Assembly: GCA_030618975.1 (NCBI GenBank)
Contig: JAUXCH010000112.1
Location: 1-10,077 of the forward strand
Origin: Planctomycetia bacterium
GTDB lineage: Bacteria > Planctomycetota > PLA2 > JAEUHO01
Direction of reading: 5' to 3'
Length of the DNA: 10,077 nt
The position numbers and the translations under genes were made by a program. This document shows, piece after piece, positions 6,701-10,077 of the stretch. Positions within the stretch are counted from its first letter, which is position 1. Each line of letters opens with the position of its first letter. The notes below the pieces were generated by a model. That model searched no databases and was not told where the DNA came from. It saw only the letters and a program-made list of their open reading frames with translations.

Positions 6701-6706
6701 TATCCT
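6701..6706 (+). promoter_or_regulatory. -10-like box for leaderless start of YcaQ-like gene
   Basis: GCGGTATCCT contains TATCCT (TANNNT), ending six bases before the ATG at 6713. No Shine-Dalgarno is present in the bases between (GCCGCG). The arrangement and core string closely match those ahead of the M2 peptidase. The 95-bp divergent intergenic region otherwise shows nothing distinctive. Confidence 0.42.
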
Positions 6707-6712
6707 GCCGCG

Positions 6713-7921
6713 ATGCCTGCCCGGGACCCGATCGCCGCCGACGACGCACGCCTCCTCCTCCTCCACCGGCAGGGCCTCCTGGACGACCCCGAGCGGCACG
6801 TCACACCCGCTCTGCTGCGGCGCACGATCGAGCGGATGGGCTTCGTCCAGGTGGATTCGATCAACGTGGTCGCTCGCGCGCACCACATCATCCTGGCCGG
6901 CCGGTTCGACGCCTACCGGCCGGAGCACCTCCACGTCCTGACGGAGCGGCGGCGTCATCTCTTCGAGCACTGGACCCACGACGCTTCCGCCATCCCCACC
7001 GCCTTCTTCGTGCCTTGGCGCCACCGGTGCCGGCGGATGGCCGAGAACCCCCGCACCCTACGCTGGCTGAAGGAGCGCATGGGGCGCCGGTGGTCCCGCA
7101 CGCTCCGGGACGTGCGGGATCGCATCGCCGACGAAGGTCCCCGCATGTCGAAGGACTTCGAGCACGGCTCCAAGGCGTCCTCGGCGTGGTGGGGCTGGAA
7201 GCCCAGCAAGGCCGCGCTCGAGTACCTGTGGTGGCGGGGCGACCTGACCGTGGCGGCCCGCGTCAACTTCCACAAGGTCTACGACCTGACCGAGCGCTGC
7301 TTCCCCGACCTGCACGACCGGGAGCCGCCCGCGCTGGAGGCCTTCGTCGATTGGGCCTGTCGGGCCTCGCTCGAGCGTCTGGGGGTCGCCACCGCCAAGG
7401 AGATCGCCGGTTTCTTCGGGGCCGTGTCGATCGTGGAGGCCCGCGCCTGGTGCCGCGCCGAGGCCTCCGCCGGGACGATCCTCCCGGTGCGTACGTTCTC
7501 CTCGAGCGGCGCGGCGCCGCGCGACGCGTACGCCGTCCCCGACTGGCGGCGCCGACGGGCCCAGGCCCGGCGCGGTCTGGCCAGCGAGGAGGCCCGTGGC
7601 CGCTTCCGCCTGCTCTCACCGTTCGACCCCGTCCTCCGCGACCGCGCCCGGCTCGCGCGTCTCTTCGGCTTCGAGTACCGCTTCGAGGCCTTCGTACCGG
7701 CGGCGAAGCGGAAGTACGGCTACTACGTCCTGCCCGTGCTCGAGGGCGAGCGCTTCGTCGCCCGCTGCGACCTGAAGCTCCACCGCAACCGCTCCGAGCT
7801 CGAGGTGCGGGGGCTCTGGTGGGAGCCGGGCCGGGGCACGAAGAAGGACCACCGCCGCTTCGACGAGGCCACGCGGCGCATGGCGACGTTCCTGGACGCA
7901 GAACACGTCCAGCGACCCTGA
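6713..7921 (+). CDS. YcaQ/AlkZ-like winged-helix DNA glycosylase (HTH_42 superfamily)
   Basis: 402-aa member of the HTH_42 family (E. coli YcaQ, Streptomyces AlkZ and AlkZ-like proteins). These proteins excise bulky alkylated bases and can unhook DNA interstrand crosslinks. The N-terminal winged-helix region has RMGFVQVDSINVVARAHHI. The Q46-V47-D48 triplet fits the catalytic Q-x-D of the YcaQ/AlkZ-like branch rather than the Q-x-Q of AlkZ. Further family marks are AGRFDAYRPEHL, FEHWTHDASAIP, the tryptophan-rich AWWGWKPSKAALEYLWWRGDL, the LSPFDPVLRDRARLARLFGFEYRFE block and a Lys/Tyr-rich KRKYGYYVLPVL segment typical of the C-terminal domain. No signal peptide, so it acts on cytoplasmic DNA. 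The start lacks a Shine-Dalgarno. It converges on the alpha-2-macroglobulin gene across a hairpin. The family is secure; the exact lesion is not predictable. It could serve general alkylation repair or self-resistance to a genotoxin, but no biosynthetic genes are seen. Confidence 0.92.
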   Translation: MPARDPIAADDARLLLLHRQGLLDDPERHVTPALLRRTIERMGFVQVDSINVVARAHHIILAGRFDAYRPEHLHVLTERRRHLFEHWTHDASAIPTAFFVPWRHRCRRMAENPRTLRWLKERMGRRWSRTLRDVRDRIADEGPRMSKDFEHGSKASSAWWGWKPSKAALEYLWWRGDLTVAARVNFHKVYDLTERCFPDLHDREPPALEAFVDWACRASLERLGVATAKEIAGFFGAVSIVEARAWCRAEASAGTILPVRTFSSSGAAPRDAYAVPDWRRRRAQARRGLASEEARGRFRLLSPFDPVLRDRARLARLFGFEYRFEAFVPAAKRKYGYYVLPVLEGERFVARCDLKLHRNRSELEVRGLWWEPGRGTKKDHRRFDEATRRMATFLDAEHVQRP

Positions 7922-7943
7922 CCCCCCCAGGCAGCGCCAAGCC

Positions 7944-7970
7944 CTCGTACGGTGCCAGGCACCATACGAG
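7944..7970. terminator. Bidirectional hairpin between convergent genes
   Basis: CTCGTACGGTGC and GCACCATACGAG form an 11-bp stem interrupted by one C-A mismatch, with a CAG loop. It lies 22 bp after the TGA of the glycosylase gene and 2 bp beyond the TGA of the alpha-2-macroglobulin gene, so it could stop transcripts from both sides. There is no T-run on either strand, so termination strength is uncertain. The GGTGCCAGGCACC core is itself nearly palindromic and may belong to a dispersed repeat. Confidence 0.6.
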
Positions 7971-7972
7971 GG

Positions 7973-10077
7973 TCAACGCACCGCGCGGACCGGTTGCGGT
8001 GGAACCAGGATGGCCTCCTCCGGGACGTAGTACTCGTAGGCCTTGGAGGGCGCCGTCACGACGTCGAGCGCGTAGCGGGGCGTGAAGCGCACCCGGAAGG
8101 TGCGCTCCTCGCGCGGGCCGAGCTCGCGGAGGTAGATCACGAGGTGCCGCTCGCCGAGTTCCACGCGCTCCCGCTTCCCCTGCACCTCCCGCGGCAGCAC
8201 GGTGCACCCGGGAGGGATGCCCACCTCGAGGGTCACCACGGAGGCGGCCTTGTCGTTGGTGGTGTTGCGCACCCGTACCGTGGCTTCCGCCCGGCGACCT
8301 GCCGGTAGCTCCTCGGCGGGGTAGCGGACCGTGAAGGCGAGTCGGCTCTGCACCGTGGGCAGCGGGTTCCACGGCACCCAGCTCGTGCGGGATGCCGTCG
8401 TTCGCACGCGCCCCTCGCCTCGGACCGACACCGCGATGGGGCTCGCGTCCCGGCCCGCGAAGGTCGCGCGACACCGTTCGGTCGAACCCGCGGGAAGGTC
8501 GAACGAGCGCGAGTCGGCGAGGCCCCGGTCGAGGAGGACGGTGAGGTCCCCTCGCGCCTTCGTCCCCGCCTCCGCGGCGAGGAGGGCCTGCAGGGCGAGG
8601 ATCGTGCTCTGGGTGGTGCCGAAGCGGCCGTCCGCGCCGCGCCACTGGATCAGTCGTTCGAGGGCGCGGTAGGCGATCGCGCGGTGCTCCCCGTCCAGGA
8701 GCAGGGCCTGGATGGCCAATGCGGTCGTCTCGATCGTCGCGGTGTGGCCTCGCGCCCCGACGCCGGTCGATCCCGAGGGCTTCCACGAGACGCCCTCCGC
8801 CTCGTGCTTCGCGGCCGCGGTGAGTCGAGCGGCCAGCATGTGGCCGACGCCCGCATCCGGGTCGGCAGTCAGGAACGCGAGCGCGGCGAGGGCCAGCCCG
8901 TAGGGATCCTCGATCTCGGCGCTGCGGGCGGCGAGCCACCGGAGCGCCGTCTCGGACGGCTCCCCCGCGCGCGCCAGGCCCCAGGCGATGTAGGCCGTGA
9001 GGTTGAACGCCTGCCCCTTGCCCATGTCCGTGGACCAGCCCTTCCGACCCTGGGGCGGCTGCCAGGAGCCGTCCGCCTGCTGTTTCGAGCGGAGAAAGGC
9101 CACGATCCGGCGAATGAGGTCCGGATCGACGGGGTAGACCTCCGCCATGTCCCGGAACTCCATGAGGCCGTAGGCGGACAGGAAGAGGTTGGCGGGCGGC
9201 TTGCCCCACCAGTCGAAGCCGCCGGGCTCGCTCTTTACCTCGAATCCCAGCAGGCGCCGGTAGCCGATCTCGATCTTCTCGAGGGCGTGCTCCTCGACGT
9301 CGGGCTGGACGGTCTTCGTCTTCTGCATGTAGTCGAGAGCCAGAACCATGGGGCACACGGCCGCCGAGGTCTGCTCGAATCACCCGTGGGGGCAGGCGAT
9401 CAGCCCTTCGAACCCGTCCAGCGTCTCCGCGAGCGCGGAGGGGTAGACCGACACCCCGTGTTCGCGATCGACGTCGTCGCCCAGAGGGGGAAAGGCCACC
9501 GTCCAGGGCTGATCGGACGAGACGGAGCCGCTCTTCACCTCCACGACCTCGCGCTCGAGGGGCCGAACGGAGACGACGCGCTCGATCGCGTCACGCGCGA
9601 CGTCCGACGTGGCGTCGACGCGCACGCGGGCGGAGCCGCGTGCGACGGCGCGGTAGCGGAACCCGTGCGCCGCTCCCTCGTGCGCCGCGACGTGGAGGCT
9701 CGCGTCGCTCGGGCCGAGGACCTCGAGCTCGGACGACACGCCGAGCGCGAGCGCCACATCCATCACCTCGTCCGTCTCGTTGTGGACGGCCACGGGCAGC
9801 TCGAGCTCGTCGCCGATCGTGAGATGCGGCGCGATCCACGGATTCGCGTGGAGCGGCTGGCTCACACGGATCGTGGTTTCCCCGACGCCGGTCGCACCGG
9901 CCGCATCCGAGGCCACGAGGCGCAGGCACCAGGTGGTGATGGAGTCCTTGAGCGGGTTCTCGAGCCGGGCGTGCCCGTCGGGACCGACGATGGCCTCCGG
10001 CACGAAGCAGAGCGCCGGCGCGAAGTCGCGGCGCATGTGGACGGGTCCCAGGGCGCGGCGGGAGAAGTCGGAGGCCA
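7973..10077 (-). CDS. Alpha-2-macroglobulin, C-terminal part, with UGA at the thioester cysteine (candidate selenoprotein; 5' end outside window)
   Basis: Bacterial alpha-2-macroglobulins are large envelope protease traps; an internal Cys-Gln thioester couples covalently to the attacking protease. Seven hundred codons are visible, running off the window at the 5' end. Visible residues 1-230 hold the A2M domain (RRDFAPALCFVPEAIVGPDG and SITTWCLRL resemble the family's DFRDT...DSLTTW) and an MG-like beta domain. The thioester motif, normally GCxEQ, reads C-P-H-G-U232-F-E-Q-T-S. After it come the alpha-toroid thioester domain (PMVLALDYM, FLSAYGLMEFRDMAEVY, DGSW, TAYIAWGLARAG, DGRFGTTQSTILALQALL) and a C-terminal beta domain ending AYEYYVPEEAILVPP. 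Both sides of the UGA match the family in one frame, and the stop is TGA at 7975-7973. If UGA is decoded as Sec, an intramolecular selenoester could form. The alternative is a nonsense mutation precisely at the reactive cysteine. Confidence 0.85.
9337..9376 (-). promoter_or_regulatory. Candidate bacterial SECIS hairpin, alpha-2-macroglobulin gene
   Basis: Counting the U of UGA as 1, pairs form between 7-10 and 43-46 (GAGC/GCUC), 11-13 and 39-41 (AGA/UCU), 14-15 and 36-37 (CC/GG), and 18-20 and 29-31 (GGC/GCC). The apical loop GGCCGUGU spans 21-28. G42 and U38 are bulged, and a small internal loop separates the upper stem. That makes 12 pairs with a loop starting 17 nt after the UGA and opening with GG, consistent with bacterial SECIS rules. 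The GUU and GCU codons at 37-39 and 43-45 supply U39 and U45, which pair with A13 and A8. Confidence 0.62.
9380..9382 (-). other. Candidate selenocysteine codon (UGA) at the alpha-2-macroglobulin thioester position
   Basis: The + strand TCA reads TGA on the coding strand. Neighbouring codons are TGC-CCC-CAC-GGG before it and TTC-GAG-CAG-ACC after it, giving C-P-H-G-U-F-E-Q-T. The thioester consensus (GCGEQ in vertebrate A2M and C3, GCxEQ in bacteria) has cysteine here. The glutamine partner three residues on is retained. The reading frame continues for another 468 sense codons. No stop codon other than TGA, and no frameshift, is involved. Confidence 0.78.

Noticed and set aside
7973..9358. 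Separate 461-aa gene for the alpha-2-macroglobulin C-terminus
   Set aside because: The putative GTG start is nine codons after the in-frame UGA, inside the conserved sequence following the thioester motif. The N-terminal portion is in the same frame and matches the same family.
7263..9383. 706-aa minus-strand frame over the glycosylase and alpha-2-macroglobulin genes
   Set aside because: Out of frame with recognised domains and composed of low-complexity shadow sequence.
892..10077. Genome-wide recoding of UGA as an amino acid
   Set aside because: UGA also ends three genes in the window at family-typical C-termini, and both internal UGAs sit specifically on cysteine positions with plausible SECIS hairpins.

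Overview
This is a very GC-rich stretch, roughly 70% G+C by eye with strong G/C-ending codon bias. It is densely packed with seven protein genes, one of them cut off by the right edge. The gene content points to a Gram-negative-type bacterium: an exported hydrolase, a bacterial alpha-2-macroglobulin, a nucleotide-sugar dehydrogenase and an ACE-like M2 peptidase. Planctomycetota or Myxococcota would fit, but nothing here fixes the phylum. No RNA genes, mobile elements, CRISPR arrays or gene-free stretches above about 140 bp were seen. Most long alternative-frame ORFs are shadows caused by the high GC.

Layout, left to right. (1) An RluA-type rRNA/tRNA pseudouridine synthase (+, 133-870). (2) Converging on it, a minus-strand pair: an M2-type HEFGH zinc metallopeptidase (3089 to 1497), then after 11 bp an AhpD-like peroxidase-type protein (1485 to 892). 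(3) Divergent from the peptidase, an exported alpha/beta hydrolase fused to a cysteine-less thioredoxin-like domain (+, 3192-4265). (4) An S-methyl-5'-thioadenosine phosphorylase (+, 4369-5238). (5) Converging on it and sharing a CTAG for both stop codons, a UDP-glucose/GDP-mannose-dehydrogenase-family protein that has lost its catalytic cysteine (6617 to 5235). (6) Divergent from that, a YcaQ-like winged-helix DNA glycosylase (+, 6713-7921). (7) Converging on it across a hairpin, the C-terminal 700 codons of an alpha-2-macroglobulin (minus, from beyond 10077 to 7973).

The most striking feature is that two genes contain an in-frame UGA exactly where their families have a functional cysteine. 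In the AhpD-like protein the CxxCxxxH redox motif reads C-V-F-UGA-T-S-A-H. In the alpha-2-macroglobulin the thioester motif GCxEQ reads G-UGA-F-E-Q. In both, family-typical protein continues in the same frame beyond the UGA. In both, the mRNA just downstream can fold into a hairpin whose apical loop starts with GG at nucleotides 21-22, counting the U of UGA as 1. That is almost the geometry of the Escherichia coli fdhF SECIS. UGA is used as an ordinary stop by three other reading-frame ends in the window. The simplest reading is that the organism makes selenocysteine and that both genes encode selenoproteins. AhpD-like selenoproteins with CxxU are known. A selenocysteine in the thioester position of an alpha-2-macroglobulin is something I do not recall being described; it would form an intramolecular selenoester.

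The remaining genes look like unrelated housekeeping functions rather than one pathway. The only convincing operon is the peptidase/AhpD-like pair. Several starts lack a Shine-Dalgarno sequence and instead have a TANNNT-like box 6-7 nt before the ATG, suggesting leaderless transcripts.
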